The notes: generated by a model from the sequence alone, not told the origin. Counted from the stretch's first letter, positions 51,601 through 62,596 are shown. The stretch is DNA of 64,000 nt from Prosthecobacter algae (GCF_039542385.1 NZ_BAABIA010000005.1:310001-374000); one strand, 5' to 3'. Numbers and translations: made by a program.

Positions 51601-54600
51601 TACCGCAACTCTTTTTCCCAGATGCCTCCCTGACGGCAAATCTCCTGCCACTCTGCCAGGGTGGACTCCGCATCATCAGGATGCAGCACCGCACTCCAGC
51701 CATCATTGGCGCACTGTTCTTGGGTGATGCCAACCAGTTTGAGGAAGGATTCGCTGGTGTAAACGCTCCGGCCTTCGGCATCGCACACCCAGATGCCATA
51801 ATTGATGGACTCGCCGATGCTGCGGTAGAGCTGCTCCCGCCGCACGAGCTCCAGCTCGTTCTTTCTCCGCTCCGTGATATCGCGGCCAATCTTGGAAGCC
51901 CCAATGATGCGCCCTTCGGCATCCTTGATGGGAGAGATGGTCAACGAGATATCCACCAAGCCGCCATCTTTGCGCTGCCGGACCGTCTCATAATGATGAA
52001 TGTATTCGCCACGGCGGATGCGCTGCAGAATGGTCGGCTCCTCATCCTGCCGCTCTGCGGGAACGAGCAGGGTGATCGGTTGGCCGATCATCTCATCTGC
52101 CGAATAACCAAACATGCGCTGCGCTCCCAAGTTCCAACTCGTGATGATGCCATCCAGATTTTTGCTGATGATGGCATCGTCCGAAGAGGTGACGATAGAG
52201 GCCAGCCGCTGACGTGCCTCCGAAGACTTGAGCTGCTCCAGCACGAGGGCGGCGGAATGTGTGACGATGCGGATGAACTTCAGCTCATCCTCATCGAAAT
52301 GCGTGCGCACCCGGCTAGCAAAGGAGAGGGTGCCCAAAAGTTCGCCCCCCGCGATCAGCGGATTGCAGGCATAAGTCTGGATGCCGAGGCCGCGCACTAG
52401 GTTCGCCTTGTCGTAATCGCTGTTCTGGATGTCATTCGCGACGATGCTCTGGCAAGTCTGGGCTACCGTGCCGCAGACCGCCTGGCCAAAGTTCAGTCGA
52501 TGCATGGCCCGGGCCGTCTCTTCATCAATGCCCGCACAGGAATGCAGCTCCAGCGCATCACCCGCAGGCGTGACCATGAAGTTAAAATAAGTATCCGCGC
52601 GCAGGTGCGTGGTCACCTTGGCAAAGAGTTCCCGCACCACCGTTTCCGGATTCCGGGCGCCGAGAAGCTGGGCCAGTGTTTCCGAAAGGAGCTGCATTCG
52701 CTCGCCACGGATTTGCACGTCCAGCGCGGCTCGCGCCTGCTCCACCAGCGGCCTCACCCGGCTGACGACGTTGTCCAAGAGCCGCAACTCATCCTCGCGC
52801 CAGTTCCGTGGCCGGGCTGAACCGACCGCCAGGAGTGTGCGCACGGGGCCCGAATTGGAAAAAGGGGCCACGGCAAAGGATCGCAGGCCGAGGGGCTCAA
52901 AGCGCGAGGCAAACTCGCAGGTCAGCTCATGCTCCGCTACATCCCCCACAGCGACCACCTGGCAGGTGATCTTTTGCCACAAGTCTAGAGAGGCAAAATC
53001 CTCTGGATGAAAGCGTCCTGCCAGCCGGGGTGCCCCCTCATGAGTCCAATCCTCCATGACGGTGAGCCACTCGAAACTGTCTGCCACCTCCACAAACCAG
53101 CAACGGTCACACTCGAGATGCTGGCCGACTTTTTCAGACGCCACCCGCAGGAGGTCCCGGGGATCATTCAGCAGACTGAGCTGCTGGCTGAGGGCGCTGA
53201 GAAAGGTGGCGTGGCGGACATCACGCTGGCGGTCCTCCAGTTCCAGTTTCAGGGCGCTGGCCGTCGCGCGAGATTCCGTGACATCCTGAAAGATATTGAT
53301 GGCACCGATGATGCGGCCCTGGTCATCCCACAGCGGGTCAATGCTGACGCTGGCCGTGAAGCGGGTGCCATCTGGGCGCTCCACCTCCGCCTCCATATTG
53401 CGGAAGCTTTTCCCATGGAGCACTGCCTCCGCCATTGGGCTTTGCTCCGGTGCGATGGCGGATCCATCCTCCAGCAGGATGCGATGAAAGCCGCAGAAAC
53501 GCGTCTCAGGATCGTTGAGATTGGGCGTGCGTTTCCAAAGTTCCGCCGCACGGGGATTGAAAAAGGTGATCTGCCCTTTCTGATCGCAGGTGTAAACACC
53601 GGCGGGCAGCAGCGTGAGCATGTGCTGCAGGCGCTCTTCCGCTTGGCTGGCCTGGCGGGCCGACTCCTGGCGGGACTGCGCCAGGGACAGGTGCGTGCTG
53701 ACGCGAGCCAGCAGTTCACGGCTGTCGAAAGGCTTGATCAGGTAATCATCGGCCCCGGCATCCAGCCCTTCCACACGCGCCTCCTCGCCGGCCCGCGCCG
53801 AAAGGAGGATCACGGGTATCATCCGAGTAGCCGGGTCCTGGCGCAGGGCTTGCAGAAGTCCAAACCCATCCAGCCCCGGCATCATGACATCCGATAGCAC
53901 CAGATCGGGCCGCCAAGTTTGCACGGTGGCCAGCGCCGCCTGCCCATCGGCCACGGTCTGCACCTCAAACCGAGTGGCAAGCAGATGACTCACGTATTCC
54001 CGCATGTCGGCATTGTCATCTGCCAGCAGGATACGCTTCCGTGAACTGCCCAAAACAGACCCTGAGGCGGGTGCCGCAGGCAGGTCGGTCGGCAGCCAGC
54101 GTTCCGTCTCGGCCAGGAAAGCCCCGTCTGAGCGATGGGCATGAGGTTTGACACCAGGCCGGACTTGCTCAGGTGGCAGATGATCCCGGCCACGGGGGAG
54201 GCGCACGGTGAAGGTGCTACCCAGGCCCGGCTGGCTTTCCACGGTCACGGTGCCGCCGTGCAACTTCACCAGTTCCGCCACCAGGGCCAGGCCGATGCCG
54301 GTCCCCTCATGACTGCGGCCCTCCGTTCCCTGGACGCGGAAAAAGCGCTCGAACAGGCTGGACTGGGCGGACTGGGGGATGCCCGCCCCCGTATCTGCCA
54401 CGGCCAGTTCGACCATTTCCGGCCCATCTCGCAGGCTGATGCGGATGCTGCCTTCCAGCGTGAACTTGAAGGCATTTGAAATCAGGTTCAGGACGATCTT
54501 TTCCCACAAATCCCGGTCCACAAACACTGGTTCGCGAAGTGGCGGGCACTCCACGCGAAAATCGAGCCCGGCTCTTTTCATCGCCGGGGCAAAGCTTTCC

Positions 54601-55919
54601 GCCAAGTCGGCCGTCACAGCCGCGAGATCCAGCGGTTCAAACGCCGCCTCCAGTCGGCCAGCCTCCAGGCGGGAGAAATCCAGCAGCGTGTTGACCAGCT
54701 TCAGTAGCCGCAGACCGTTGCGATGCGCCACCGAAAGGAGTTCCCGGCCATTGCCGGCTGCCGCCTCCCCTGCCTGGCCCAAAAGATCCTCCAGGGGCCC
54801 CAGCATGAGGGTGAGCGGGGTGCGAAACTCATGGCTGACGTTGCTGAAAAAGACCGTTTTGGCGCGGTCTATGGCCGCCAGTTCCTCCGCCCTGCGGATC
54901 TGGCGTTCATAAGCGCGGACATTGGAAAGTGCGGCTGAAATCTGGCCTGCCAGCAATTCCAAAAAACCCTGGTAGGGAGCATCAAAGGGACGATAAGGAT
55001 TCAACCCCACCACAAGATGGCCGGCAGGCTGGTCCGTCCCTTGTTCCAGAATGGGGATGATAGCGGCCCGGGATGACGGCTTGTCCCAAGCACTGCCCGG
55101 CAGGTCCTCAAAACGTGTATGCAGATCCTCCAGGCACTGGATGCCGGGGCTGGTCGTGCGGCAGGCCAGCGGCCAGACATTGTCCTCACCCCCAAAACGA
55201 AGGCTGGCCGGGGCGGCCCGATGCCCGGGCGACACCCCATGGCAGCAGGATAGCTGGGTCTCCTCGCCACAGGGCTGGGCGAGGTAGATGAGGGCAAAGG
55301 GGAGATCCTTCGGCTCCTGCTGGATGCAATGCTGAAAGGCAGCACAGAGATCTCCTTCCGTGGTGACTCCCGTAAGACCGGTGGCCAGATCGCGCAGCAG
55401 GCTCAGCCGCCGCTCGCTGATGATCCTCTCCGTCTCCTCCGTGACCACGCACAGCATCCCCCCAACATTTTCATCATCCCCAGGGATGGGGCTGTAGGAA
55501 AAGGTGTGGTACGTTTCTTCCGAAAAACCGCTGCGCTCTAGGAACAGTTGCAGCCCTTCATCCCAGGTGGCCACTCCGCTGCGGACCACGGATTCCGCAC
55601 GCGGTCCCACATCCTGCCAGATTTCCTTCCAGACGATGGTCGCAGGCTCCCCGAGCCAGTCTTTTTTCAACCCCAGAGTGGGGAGGTAGGCATCATTGCA
55701 GAAAAACCAAAAGTCCGGCCCCCAGCCCATCCACATGGCAAAACGGGAATTCAGCATCAGGCTGATGGTCGTCTTCAGGCTCTGCGGCCAGGAGTCCAGA
55801 GGCCCCAGAGGGTGCTGCGACCAGTCAAACTCACGCATGCGCCGCCCCATTTCGCCGCCTCCCTTCAACCAGGAGCCGGAAACAGGCGAAGCTGGAGCAT
55901 GGGGAGGGTCCGTCTTCAT
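48609..55919 (-). CDS. giant multidomain hybrid histidine kinase with two kinase-receiver modules
   Basis: The product has 2436 residues. The N-terminal PAS-like sensor ([16 protein letters not shown]) and a GAF domain precede kinase module 1 ([14 protein letters not shown], His363; HATPase with [10 protein letters not shown]), followed by receiver 1 ([13 protein letters not shown], Asp677). The centre holds about nine PAS/GAF units, among them [38 protein letters not shown] and [18 protein letters not shown]. Kinase module 2 ([15 protein letters not shown], His2074; [14 protein letters not shown]) ends with receiver 2 ([11 protein letters not shown], Asp2370). No membrane helix is seen, so it is soluble. 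ATG at 55919 overlaps the preceding kinase stop as ATGA. It ends the bacteriophytochrome gene run. Confidence 0.92.
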   Translation of the reverse strand: MKTDPPHAPASPVSGSWLKGGGEMGRRMREFDWSQHPLGPLDSWPQSLKTTISLMLNSRFAMWMGWGPDFWFFCNDAYLPTLGLKKDWLGEPATIVWKEIWQDVGPRAESVVRSGVATWDEGLQLFLERSGFSEETYHTFSYSPIPGDDENVGGMLCVVTEETERIISERRLSLLRDLATGLTGVTTEGDLCAAFQHCIQQEPKDLPFALIYLAQPCGEETQLSCCHGVSPGHRAAPASLRFGGEDNVWPLACRTTSPGIQCLEDLHTRFEDLPGSAWDKPSSRAAIIPILEQGTDQPAGHLVVGLNPYRPFDAPYQGFLELLAGQISAALSNVRAYERQIRRAEELAAIDRAKTVFFSNVSHEFRTPLTLMLGPLEDLLGQAGEAAAGNGRELLSVAHRNGLRLLKLVNTLLDFSRLEAGRLEAAFEPLDLAAVTADLAESFAPAMKRAGLDFRVECPPLREPVFVDRDLWEKIVLNLISNAFKFTLEGSIRISLRDGPEMVELAVADTGAGIPQSAQSSLFERFFRVQGTEGRSHEGTGIGLALVAELVKLHGGTVTVESQPGLGSTFTVRLPRGRDHLPPEQVRPGVKPHAHRSDGAFLAETERWLPTDLPAAPASGSVLGSSRKRILLADDNADMREYVSHLLATRFEVQTVADGQAALATVQTWRPDLVLSDVMMPGLDGFGLLQALRQDPATRMIPVILLSARAGEEARVEGLDAGADDYLIKPFDSRELLARVSTHLSLAQSRQESARQASQAEERLQHMLTLLPAGVYTCDQKGQITFFNPRAAELWKRTPNLNDPETRFCGFHRILLEDGSAIAPEQSPMAEAVLHGKSFRNMEAEVERPDGTRFTASVSIDPLWDDQGRIIGAINIFQDVTESRATASALKLELEDRQRDVRHATFLSALSQQLSLLNDPRDLLRVASEKVGQHLECDRCWFVEVADSFEWLTVMEDWTHEGAPRLAGRFHPEDFASLDLWQKITCQVVAVGDVAEHELTCEFASRFEPLGLRSFAVAPFSNSGPVRTLLAVGSARPRNWREDELRLLDNVVSRVRPLVEQARAALDVQIRGERMQLLSETLAQLLGARNPETVVRELFAKVTTHLRADTYFNFMVTPAGDALELHSCAGIDEETARAMHRLNFGQAVCGTVAQTCQSIVANDIQNSDYDKANLVRGLGIQTYACNPLIAGGELLGTLSFASRVRTHFDEDELKFIRIVTHSAALVLEQLKSSEARQRLASIVTSSDDAIISKNLDGIITSWNLGAQRMFGYSADEMIGQPITLLVPAERQDEEPTILQRIRRGEYIHHYETVRQRKDGGLVDISLTISPIKDAEGRIIGASKIGRDITERRKNELELVRREQLYRSIGESINYGIWVCDAEGRSVYTSESFLKLVGITQEQCANDGWSAVLHPDDAESTLAEWQEICRQGGIWEKELRYKGVDGQWHPVLSRGIPIRNPKGEIVQWAGINLDISTFKKTEEALRQQSQILAVLNHVSSSLVAERNLEKIVQTVTDASREISGAQFGAFFYNVTNEKGEAYTLYTLSGIPREAFSKFPMASNAEFFAQTFRGEGVVRVDDVLADPRYGKNALYHGMPAGQLPVRSYLAVPVVSSSGQVIGGMFFGHDEPGMFTEATEGLLMGMAAQAAIAIDNAELYTSLHRELEQVKRVETALRASERRWRDMAEAMPHLVWTSVADGSWDFVSPQWCTYTGRREEEQRGHGWTEAVHPEDRQVLEKAWNEAAHTRSIVDVEVRIRRADGQYRWFKTRAMPVMDEAGKIIKWYGSNTDIEDIKLTDTILREREARLSAIFAQAGSGIVQTNLEGGITMVNDAYCEIVARTRDELLGMNVHAITHPEDRTQNMAVFEAMIKGGASFIIEKRDILPDGTYVWVRNSVVGIRNGLGDVIAGLIITQDITDSREAENALRASEEQLRLVTDHAPVLLAQFDQQHRYKFVNRPYAERYGFEPQEVIGKHARDVVSDNAYRSALPMIERAFRGERVEFEMAIPYEALGPRWGHVIFVPERSADGDVVGIVSVLTDITMRKQAEHDLEQARDRALEAVRAKDDFLARLSHELRTPLSPVLLLASEGSKSRDIPESARADFETIRKNVDLEARLIDDLLDITRITRGKLALDLHPMDLNDIIRDALATIRGEADGKQVRMDLDLVPTPLPVLADAVRLQQVLWNLLNNAVKFTAAQGSIRIVTRLEDEGRSVCVEVSDTGIGMTEDEIHRIFDAFSQGDHAAKGGSQHFGGLGLGLAITRMLVDLHQGQISATSAGRGQGATFVVKLPRVTDGGPLTLPSLPAQDVSAAPAASLSPLRILLVEDHEPTRIALSSLLRRRRHEVSTAGSLAEARVLAADQSFDLLISDLGLPDGTGYELMEELATQLPLKGIAVSGFGMEQDLVRSRNAGFVTHLIKPVRIEALEAALAVLPGR

Positions 55920-56974
55920 GCAACGGGGCCTGGCACGGGAGAGCCCTTGGGCAGGGTGAAAAAGAATCGCAGCCCGCCACCTTGCACGACCTCGCAACCG
56001 CAACGCCCCCCCTGCAACTCCACCAACCGGCGTGCGATGGGCAGGTCCAGGCTCTTGGCGCTGTGGCCCTGGTGCAGCTTCTCAAAAGGCCACCACAGGG
56101 CCTGGCGCTGTTCTTCCTTCAGTTCAGGCCCCTGGTCCTGCACACTGAATTCGTAGCTGTCGGGCAGCTCCTTCCACTGCATTTCGACGGTTCCGCCCTG
56201 GGGGCTTCGCTGCACGGACTGTTGCAGCAGATTGGCCCAGACGACCTGAAGCCAAGCCGGCACACAGGCCACCAGTGGCCAAATCTTGGGCTCCTGCATG
56301 CGCACCCCCATCTTCATGGCAGCGCGCTCCACCGTCTGGCGTCCAGCCCAGGCTACTTGGCCCACATCCGCCATCTCCATGGGCTGGGGCTCCACCGTGG
56401 CACGGGCCACCTGACTGGTACGCTCGATCAGTTTCAGGACCAACTGGGTGGAATCGTAAAGAGGCGTGGTTAGGGCGGCATCTTCTTCCGAATGATCTGC
56501 GAGGATTTCCTTCAGCAGCTCTGCCGTGGTAAAAATGCCGCTCAGGGGAGTGCGCAGGTCATGGCTGATGCGCCGTGCAAAGGTCATCAAATCACCTCGC
56601 AGGCGGGCATTTTCCTGCAGCAGCTCATGCCTTTGTAGGGCCGCGTGGAAAACTTGGGCCATCAAGGGACCATGCCAGTCTTCCTGAGGAATGACAGTCA
56701 GGGCACTGCTGTGAAGGGTGGTGGAAAGGGCCACGACCGGCCCGTGGGCCAGCCCGTTTTCCTGGCCTGCTGTCAGCGCCAACTCCAGTTCCTCCATCGT
56801 CGGCTCAATGAGGACGCGCAGGCTACCTGCTGAGGTTGGCCTGTGCAGAAGGACCTCGTCCACACTTGCGACCTCCTCCACCAGCATGTGCGGATAAGCC
56901 CGCTCGATCCCTTCCCGTGCAGCCTGGCGGGCCACGGCATTTCGCTCGGAGAACAGGAAGTAGGCAGTCGGCAT
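55916..56974 (-). CDS. histidine kinase with degenerate N-terminal receiver-like domain
   Basis: The 352-residue soluble protein begins with a receiver-like segment ([19 protein letters not shown]) that lacks an obvious phospho-Asp. It then has a HisKA helix with [22 protein letters not shown] and a HATPase with [28 protein letters not shown] and [15 protein letters not shown]. The ATPase glycine boxes are weak, so catalysis may be impaired. It overlaps the giant kinase by four bases and lies 58 bases after the preceding hybrid kinase. It may act as a relay or dimerisation partner in the light-signalling run. Confidence 0.82.
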   Translation of the reverse strand: MPTAYFLFSERNAVARQAAREGIERAYPHMLVEEVASVDEVLLHRPTSAGSLRVLIEPTMEELELALTAGQENGLAHGPVVALSTTLHSSALTVIPQEDWHGPLMAQVFHAALQRHELLQENARLRGDLMTFARRISHDLRTPLSGIFTTAELLKEILADHSEEDAALTTPLYDSTQLVLKLIERTSQVARATVEPQPMEMADVGQVAWAGRQTVERAAMKMGVRMQEPKIWPLVACVPAWLQVVWANLLQQSVQRSPQGGTVEMQWKELPDSYEFSVQDQGPELKEEQRQALWWPFEKLHQGHSAKSLDLPIARRLVELQGGRCGCEVVQGGGLRFFFTLPKGSPVPGPVA

Positions 56975-57032
56975 CGGGATCGGTAAACTTTGGTTCGGTT
57001 CTATTCGGCTGCGGGCTCCTTTTTGCGCTTCA

Positions 57033-59081
57033 TCATCGTGCAGAAGGCGACAAAGCCACCTGAATGGCCGCCTCCAAAGTTTGCACCTGGATAGGCTTGG
57101 TCAAGTGGGCCACAAAACCCGCTTCGGTGCTGCGGTCGATATCACGGTCCATGCCATAGCCAGTCAGGGCGATGCCTTTCATGCTGTGGCGGCCTGCCAG
57201 CTCCTGCATGAGGTCATAGCCGTTGCCATCGGGCAGGCCGATGTCGGAGATCAGCAGATCAAAACTTTCGCCCTTGGAGATCTGGCGCGCCTCCTCCAGG
57301 CTAGCGGCTGTGATGACTGTATAATGCCGTCTTTTCAGCAGATGCGCCAGGGCCGTGCGGGTGGGTTCGTGATCCTCGACCAGGAGAATCCGAACGGAAG
57401 CTCCAGTTCTGACTTCTGCCGTTTCCCCCGGATCTGGGGTGTTCAAAGTGAGGCAAATGTCCGGCACGAGCGGTAGACGGATGACAAAAACGGCCCCCTC
57501 CCCAGGGCCTTCGCTGCAGGCCTGGATCTGGCCAAAGTGGCTCTGCACCAGCATCTGACTGATGGCGAGTCCAAGCCCCAAGCCGCCAAAACGATGAGAG
57601 CCGCCGTCCCCGGCGTGGTCTCCCTGGGCAAAGGCATCAAACACCCGCTCCAGTTCAGCGGGCGTCATGCCGATGCCCGTATCCACAATGCCTATTTCGA
57701 TGACGTCATCCTCCAGGATCGTGCGTGTGGTCACGGTAATGCAGCCACCTTCGGGGGTGAATTTGACCGCGTTTTTCAACACGTTCCAAAACACCTGCTG
57801 CAAGCGCACGGCATCTCCCAGAACAGTGTGGCCCGTAGCCTTCAGTTGCTGGCGCAGGGAGAGATGCTTGGCATGGATCTCGACGGCCACATTGGTCATC
57901 GCATCCGTCAGCACGGCATGAATGTCCACCGGCAGCCGGTCGAGCGCCATCTTGCCGCGGCTGATCCGGGTGATGTTCAGCAGGTCGTCAATCAGACGAG
58001 CCTCCAGATCCACATTTTTACGGATGGTCTCAAAGACGGACCGCACATGCTCTGGCAGGGACTCATCATCCGCCGCGTCGCTGGAGAGCAGCAGGATGGG
58101 ATTCAGGGGGGTGCGCAGTTCATGCGACAGCGCCGCCAGGAAATCATCTTTCGCCCGCGAGGCCGCCAGGGCTTCATCACGGGCGTGTTCCAGTTCCATT
58201 TCGGCCGTCTTGCGGGCCGTCGTATCAGACATCACCCCGATCAACCCATGCACCGTACCATCATGCCCGCGCTCAGGCACATAAACGACGCTCATCCAGC
58301 GCAGGCCCAGGGTTTGAAAGGGGATTTCGATTTCAAACTCCACCCGTTCTCCTAACAGCACGCGGTCCAGATAAGGGAGGATGATCTCAAAGGCCTGCTT
58401 TCCCATGATGTCCTGGATGTGGTGGCCCACCACCTCCTCTGGTTCACGGCCAAAGCGGCTGGCATAGTGTCGATTGACGAACTTGTAGCGGTAGTCGCGG
58501 TCACACAACACCAGCAGGACGGCGGCATGGTCGGTGACGACACGGAGCTGGTTCTCGCTCTGCCGTAGCCGGGTCTCAGCATGCAGGCGGTCGCTCATCT
58601 CCTTTTCCAGCCGCTGCACGTGGATCTGCAGTTCCGCGTTTTTTTGGGCCAGCTCATGCCGCTGGGTTTCCAATTCGCGCTGGATGGCGGCTTTTTCCGT
58701 CGCATTTTCCACGGCCCGCCGCAGTACGATCGCATTGGTGCCGCCTTTGGGCAGGAAATCATGGGCACCGCTGCGCAGGGCCTCGACGGCCAGTTCCACC
58801 TCATGATTGGAGGTGAGCATGACGATGCCAAAGGCGTTTTCACCATGGGTGCCGACAATCTTTTTCACCAAGCTCACGCCATCGCTATCGGGCAAATTGA
58901 AGTCCAGAAGCACACAGTCGGGCCGGTTCGACTGTAGATGCAGCAGGGCCTGGGCAGCCGTCGAAACTTCGCTGACGACATACGGGTTTTGCACGCCACG
59001 CGTCAGATACCGGCGGAAGATCACACAGTCGGTCAGCGAATCATCCACAATCAGGATATGGAGCGGCGTGGAGGCGAGCAT
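57033..59081 (-). CDS. hybrid histidine kinase (REC-PAS-HisKA-HATPase-REC)
   Basis: The 682-residue soluble protein has an N-terminal receiver (ILIVDDSLTDCVIFRRYL, phospho-Asp in CVLLDFNLPDSDG), a coiled-coil linker and a PAS domain (VTDHAAVLLVLCDRDYRYKFVN). HisKA ([17 protein letters not shown]) and HATPase ([27 protein letters not shown]) follow, then a C-terminal receiver (LLISDIGLPDGNG, LTKPIQVQTLEAA). Its PAS, kinase and last receiver closely resemble the C-terminal part of the giant kinase, so one derives from the other. ATG at 59081 is used; the open frame upstream overlaps the previous gene's end. The N-terminal receiver could take phosphate from the bacteriophytochrome. Confidence 0.92.
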   Translation of the reverse strand: MLASTPLHILIVDDSLTDCVIFRRYLTRGVQNPYVVSEVSTAAQALLHLQSNRPDCVLLDFNLPDSDGVSLVKKIVGTHGENAFGIVMLTSNHEVELAVEALRSGAHDFLPKGGTNAIVLRRAVENATEKAAIQRELETQRHELAQKNAELQIHVQRLEKEMSDRLHAETRLRQSENQLRVVTDHAAVLLVLCDRDYRYKFVNRHYASRFGREPEEVVGHHIQDIMGKQAFEIILPYLDRVLLGERVEFEIEIPFQTLGLRWMSVVYVPERGHDGTVHGLIGVMSDTTARKTAEMELEHARDEALAASRAKDDFLAALSHELRTPLNPILLLSSDAADDESLPEHVRSVFETIRKNVDLEARLIDDLLNITRISRGKMALDRLPVDIHAVLTDAMTNVAVEIHAKHLSLRQQLKATGHTVLGDAVRLQQVFWNVLKNAVKFTPEGGCITVTTRTILEDDVIEIGIVDTGIGMTPAELERVFDAFAQGDHAGDGGSHRFGGLGLGLAISQMLVQSHFGQIQACSEGPGEGAVFVIRLPLVPDICLTLNTPDPGETAEVRTGASVRILLVEDHEPTRTALAHLLKRRHYTVITAASLEEARQISKGESFDLLISDIGLPDGNGYDLMQELAGRHSMKGIALTGYGMDRDIDRSTEAGFVAHLTKPIQVQTLEAAIQVALSPSAR

Positions 59082-59110
59082 GGCTACTGGGCGGGGGGGA
59101 CGGGGCTTGG

Positions 59111-59611
59111 TCAGACTAAGGAGACGGCTTCGTCCGGCTTTTCCAGAACCGTGCCAGTACGGACGGGGGAAGGCAGGCGTACGGCCTCCACCCAATAGTC
59201 CACCAGCAGCTCGACAGCCCGCTTGAAGGCCGCGTAGTCCGTCTGTTTCACGTGGTAGGAATTGGCCCCGTGCTCATAGCACCACTCGATGTCATGCGGG
59301 CTGCTGGAGGTGGAAAAGATGACCACCGGCGTGCGCTTCATCCGGGGGTGTTGCCGCACGGCGCGCAGCACCTCTTTGCCGTTGAGGCCGGGCAGGTTTA
59401 GGTCCAGAACGATGAGAGCCGGCAGTTCTGGAAGCGGCTTTTGCGGCAACAGCGGGGCATTGAGGAGGGCAAGCACCTGCTCTGCACTGGCACAACGCTG
59501 CATCTTCACCGTGATCTCCGGGCGAGCACGCCTGACGATGCGCTCCAAGGCCGCATAATCTTCATCGCTGTCCTCAACGATGAGGAAAGATGGATGGGGG
59601 GATTCGCTCAT
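59111..59611 (-). CDS. Rcp1-type single-domain response regulator
   Basis: The 166-residue protein is a receiver of the Rcp1/phytochrome-partner class: FLIVEDSDEDYAALERIV, phospho-Asp in LIVLDLNLPGLNGKEVL, VVIFSTSSSPHDIEWCYEHGANSYHVKQTDYAAF. The SSPxDI and ANSY-xxKP-like segments are typical of regulators paired with cyanobacterial and bacterial phytochromes. It starts inside the stop of the bacteriophytochrome gene (ATGA overlap), so it is almost certainly its partner. No output domain is present; the following hybrid kinases may receive the signal. Confidence 0.92.
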   Translation of the reverse strand: MSESPHPSFLIVEDSDEDYAALERIVRRARPEITVKMQRCASAEQVLALLNAPLLPQKPLPELPALIVLDLNLPGLNGKEVLRAVRQHPRMKRTPVVIFSTSSSPHDIEWCYEHGANSYHVKQTDYAAFKRAVELLVDYWVEAVRLPSPVRTGTVLEKPDEAVSLV

Positions 59612-61854
59612 GGCACGTTGGGGTCCTGTTCAAGGGTGAAATAGAAGGTGGTTCCACTGCCAGATTTGGATTCAAGCCAGATGCGGCCGCCGTGCCTTTC
59701 GATGATTTTTTGAACAATCGTCAGGCCTGCTCCGACACCACCACCATACTCCTCACGACCGTGGAGTCGTTTGAAGATTTGGAAAACGAGCTGCCGATGC
59801 TCCTCGGCGATGCCGATGCCATTGTCCCTGACGTAAAAAACTGGCGGGCTGTCCAATTCCCCCGCCTGCCAGCCGATCTCAATCTCGGACTGCGGCTTGT
59901 CATTGTACTTGATGGCATTGCTGATGAGGTTGGACATCACCTCGCTGAGGCGGTCCGCATCGCCATTCACTTCAGGCAGAGGCCGTGGCACGGTGATGCG
60001 CGCTCCGCTTTCCTGAATTCGGGCGATGAGCATGTCCTGAGCATCCTGGACGATGGTGTTCATATCCACCCGCCGACCGTGGATCTCTCCACGGGAGAGC
60101 CTGGAATAGTAAAGCAGGGAGTCCAGCAGGGTCTCCATGCGCTCTGTGAGCCGCATCATCGTGCGCAGGTAGCTGATGCCCTGCTCATCCAACTGGTCGG
60201 CAAAGTCCTCAAGAAGAAAATTGGAATAGTTGCTGATGCCACGCAAGGGTTCCTTCAAATCATGTGAGGCAACGTAGGCGAAGGAGTCGAGCTGGCGGTT
60301 GCGCTCATCCAGTTCGGAGTTCAGCCGCACCAACTGTTCGGCCCGACGCACCTCCGTTTCCAAGATTGTCTGCCGCAGGATGCGGGCGGCATCGGTTTCG
60401 CAGGCCAGCCAGGGCCTGGATTTCCCCCGCACCTCCTCCTCCCAGAGCTCAAAGGATTTTCGCGGGGTAAGGCGATCGCCATGCGGGCCGGTTTCCACAG
60501 CTTTGGTCGGATCGCCCGCCCAGTTCATGGTCTGCTTTTCCTCAGGCCTGAACCAGAGGAGGTAAGCCGGTGCCTGCCGGGAAAGACGCGCGGCCAGCAC
60601 CCCGCTGGCCACTGAAGCCTGGCCTGCCCAGCCGGGAAAGTGCTTGGCTACATGGTCGGTGGACCAGACGGCCGGCTCCACCTTCTCCGCCAGCAGCAAT
60701 GCTAGAGCATGGACGTCCTTTTCATCCGGCGTATCGCCCCGCAAGTACACCGTGTCATTGAGCAGCAGCGCAGCACCGCCCGCCTCAATCCCAGCGAAGG
60801 TGTGGCCGGGACTCTGGATCAGCACGGGATGAAATTCCGCCTGCATGGCCATCGCATCGGCGAGCACACGATGCTCCCGGTGCAGCCGCAGCTTGTACTC
60901 ATGCTGCTCATCTCTTTCCTTGTTGCTGACCTGGAGCGAGAGCATGTGGGCCAGGAACTCGCAGGCCATGCGGGTGGTGTGGGAAACGTAACGCGGCGAG
61001 TAATGGTGGCAGGCGAACAGGCCCCACAGCTCATCCGCAATGACAATGGAAATGGACATGGAGGCCCCCACGCCCATGTTTTGCAAATACTCTGCGTGAA
61101 TGGGGGACATGGAGCGGCTGACGCAGTAGCTCATGTCCAGCGGGGCACCTGTATCTGGCCGCAGGGCAGGGACCAAGCCCACGGGCTGATACCTGACATC
61201 GGGATTCAGCCGGAGCTGGGACTTCACAAATAGGGCCCGTGCCTGCTTGGGAATGTCTGAAGCGGGATAATGCAGCCCCAAGTAGGACCCCAGATCCTCA
61301 CGCTTCGATTCGGCGATGACGTGACCGGAGGCATCGTCGGCAAAGCGGTACACCATGATGCGGTCAAACCCTGTGAACTGTCTCACATGCTCGGACGCCC
61401 GCTGGCAGAACTCCACCACGGAGCTGGTGCCCTGAAGCTGATTGAGCGTGTGCTTTAGCGAGACATAGACCTCTTCATGCACCATCGAGCCTTGGTCCGG
61501 CCACAGCTCCAGTTCCAAGATCAGCACGCCCTGGTACCTGTGCACCAGAGCTTCAAAAACGAGTCCGCTGGGGATGATTTTCAGGGGCGGCAGGTAATGC
61601 GGTGCTGCCTCTAGCTGCTTGCCCAAAACATGCTTCTGCAAGTAGGCCAGATCCGCCTCGGCGATAAGCGAGTGCAGGGATCCATTCAGGATCTCCTCCA
61701 AAGACAGACCAAAACGTTCTGGGACGTTGGCGCTTACCTGCAAGACCCGCAGCGAAGGCTCCTCCAGCACCAGAATGAGGGCATGGGGCTGGATCGAACC
61801 CGGGATGTGGATGGGCTCGCGGTCGCAGTTGGTCAGGTCAACTTGGTCGGACAT
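59608..61854 (-). CDS. bphP: bacteriophytochrome (PAS-GAF-PHY-HisKA-HATPase)
   Basis: The 748-residue red/far-red photoreceptor kinase binds biliverdin covalently. The N-terminal Cys10 in LTNCDREPIHIPGSIQPHA is the expected attachment site. The GAF pocket has HYPASDIPKQAR and RSMSPIHAEYLQNMGVGAS with the conserved pocket His (His253). The PHY tongue has PRKSFELWEE. The kinase helix carries YVASHDLKEPLRGISNYS (phospho-His531), followed by a HATPase with NLISNAIKYND, VRDNGIGIAEEH and GVGAGLTIVQKIIERHGG. It follows the heme oxygenase gene by six bases and is coupled to the receiver gene by a 4-nt overlap. Confidence 0.96.
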   Translation of the reverse strand: MSDQVDLTNCDREPIHIPGSIQPHALILVLEEPSLRVLQVSANVPERFGLSLEEILNGSLHSLIAEADLAYLQKHVLGKQLEAAPHYLPPLKIIPSGLVFEALVHRYQGVLILELELWPDQGSMVHEEVYVSLKHTLNQLQGTSSVVEFCQRASEHVRQFTGFDRIMVYRFADDASGHVIAESKREDLGSYLGLHYPASDIPKQARALFVKSQLRLNPDVRYQPVGLVPALRPDTGAPLDMSYCVSRSMSPIHAEYLQNMGVGASMSISIVIADELWGLFACHHYSPRYVSHTTRMACEFLAHMLSLQVSNKERDEQHEYKLRLHREHRVLADAMAMQAEFHPVLIQSPGHTFAGIEAGGAALLLNDTVYLRGDTPDEKDVHALALLLAEKVEPAVWSTDHVAKHFPGWAGQASVASGVLAARLSRQAPAYLLWFRPEEKQTMNWAGDPTKAVETGPHGDRLTPRKSFELWEEEVRGKSRPWLACETDAARILRQTILETEVRRAEQLVRLNSELDERNRQLDSFAYVASHDLKEPLRGISNYSNFLLEDFADQLDEQGISYLRTMMRLTERMETLLDSLLYYSRLSRGEIHGRRVDMNTIVQDAQDMLIARIQESGARITVPRPLPEVNGDADRLSEVMSNLISNAIKYNDKPQSEIEIGWQAGELDSPPVFYVRDNGIGIAEEHRQLVFQIFKRLHGREEYGGGVGAGLTIVQKIIERHGGRIWLESKSGSGTTFYFTLEQDPNVP

Positions 61855-61860
61855 AGGAAT

Positions 61861-62463
61861 CTATGAAGGAAGCCAGCGTGCAAAGACATCAAACGTTTGC
61901 CGCGCAGCCTGCACCGCTGCGGGATGATCCTGAGGATGGCGGGTGGACCAAGCCTCCGCCCAAGTGCCAAATTCGCGCCAGCGCCCCACGGTCTCCGGAC
62001 CGTAACCAGCAAAGAAACTGCCGCCTTGATCGGGCGGAATGTCCAGATGCTGGCCTAACAGGCGGGTGATCACCTGACCACCGAGGGTGGATCCCTCCAG
62101 CACATACAGGCAACCGACGGCAGCGGCGGGGCAGTGAATGTCTGGGAGGTCCACACAACGGGAAAGCGCGGCGACATCCTGCGGCACCAGGCCGAGGGCA
62201 GCCAGGTCCTCCACCAGCCAAGGGGTCTTTCGCCTCCCCTCATAGTCCCAACCCTCAGCCGACCAGTCCATGGCTGTGGCGAGGCGCTGTTCCAGCGGCT
62301 CATAAAGCGTGAAAAAGCCTTCCAGCAGCTTCAGGTAGCTGGTCCGGGATTCAAAATGACGCACGATGTCCAACTGCGTTTCCAGCGCAGCATGAACTTC
62401 GGCCGTCTGAGTTTTGAGCAGGTGTAGAAAAGCCATGGGGCGCGAAACACTTCGTTCAGTCAT
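61861..62463 (-). CDS. bphO: biliverdin-forming heme oxygenase
   Basis: The 200-residue all-helical protein matches bacterial heme oxygenases. FLHLLKTQTAEVHAALETQL holds the proximal heme-ligand His, and VGCLYVLEGSTLGGQVITRLL is the distal-helix Gly-rich stretch. It opens heme to biliverdin, the chromophore of the downstream bacteriophytochrome, with which it is co-transcribed (six bases apart). ATG at 62463 is used; ATG at 62436 (MAFLHLLK) is also possible. It begins the run of six minus-strand genes reaching 48609. Confidence 0.93.
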   Translation of the reverse strand: MTERSVSRPMAFLHLLKTQTAEVHAALETQLDIVRHFESRTSYLKLLEGFFTLYEPLEQRLATAMDWSAEGWDYEGRRKTPWLVEDLAALGLVPQDVAALSRCVDLPDIHCPAAAVGCLYVLEGSTLGGQVITRLLGQHLDIPPDQGGSFFAGYGPETVGRWREFGTWAEAWSTRHPQDHPAAVQAARQTFDVFARWLPS

Positions 62464-62596
62464 CGGCTGGTCTCACGGAGAGCTTCCAGAAGCGGCTCCA
62501 TCTGGCACCAGGGATAGGAAGGGGTGTTCATGCAGGGGGGAGAAGAAAGTTCGTGAACCTATCGGATTTCGGCCTTTTGGCGACCTTACAAAAGTT

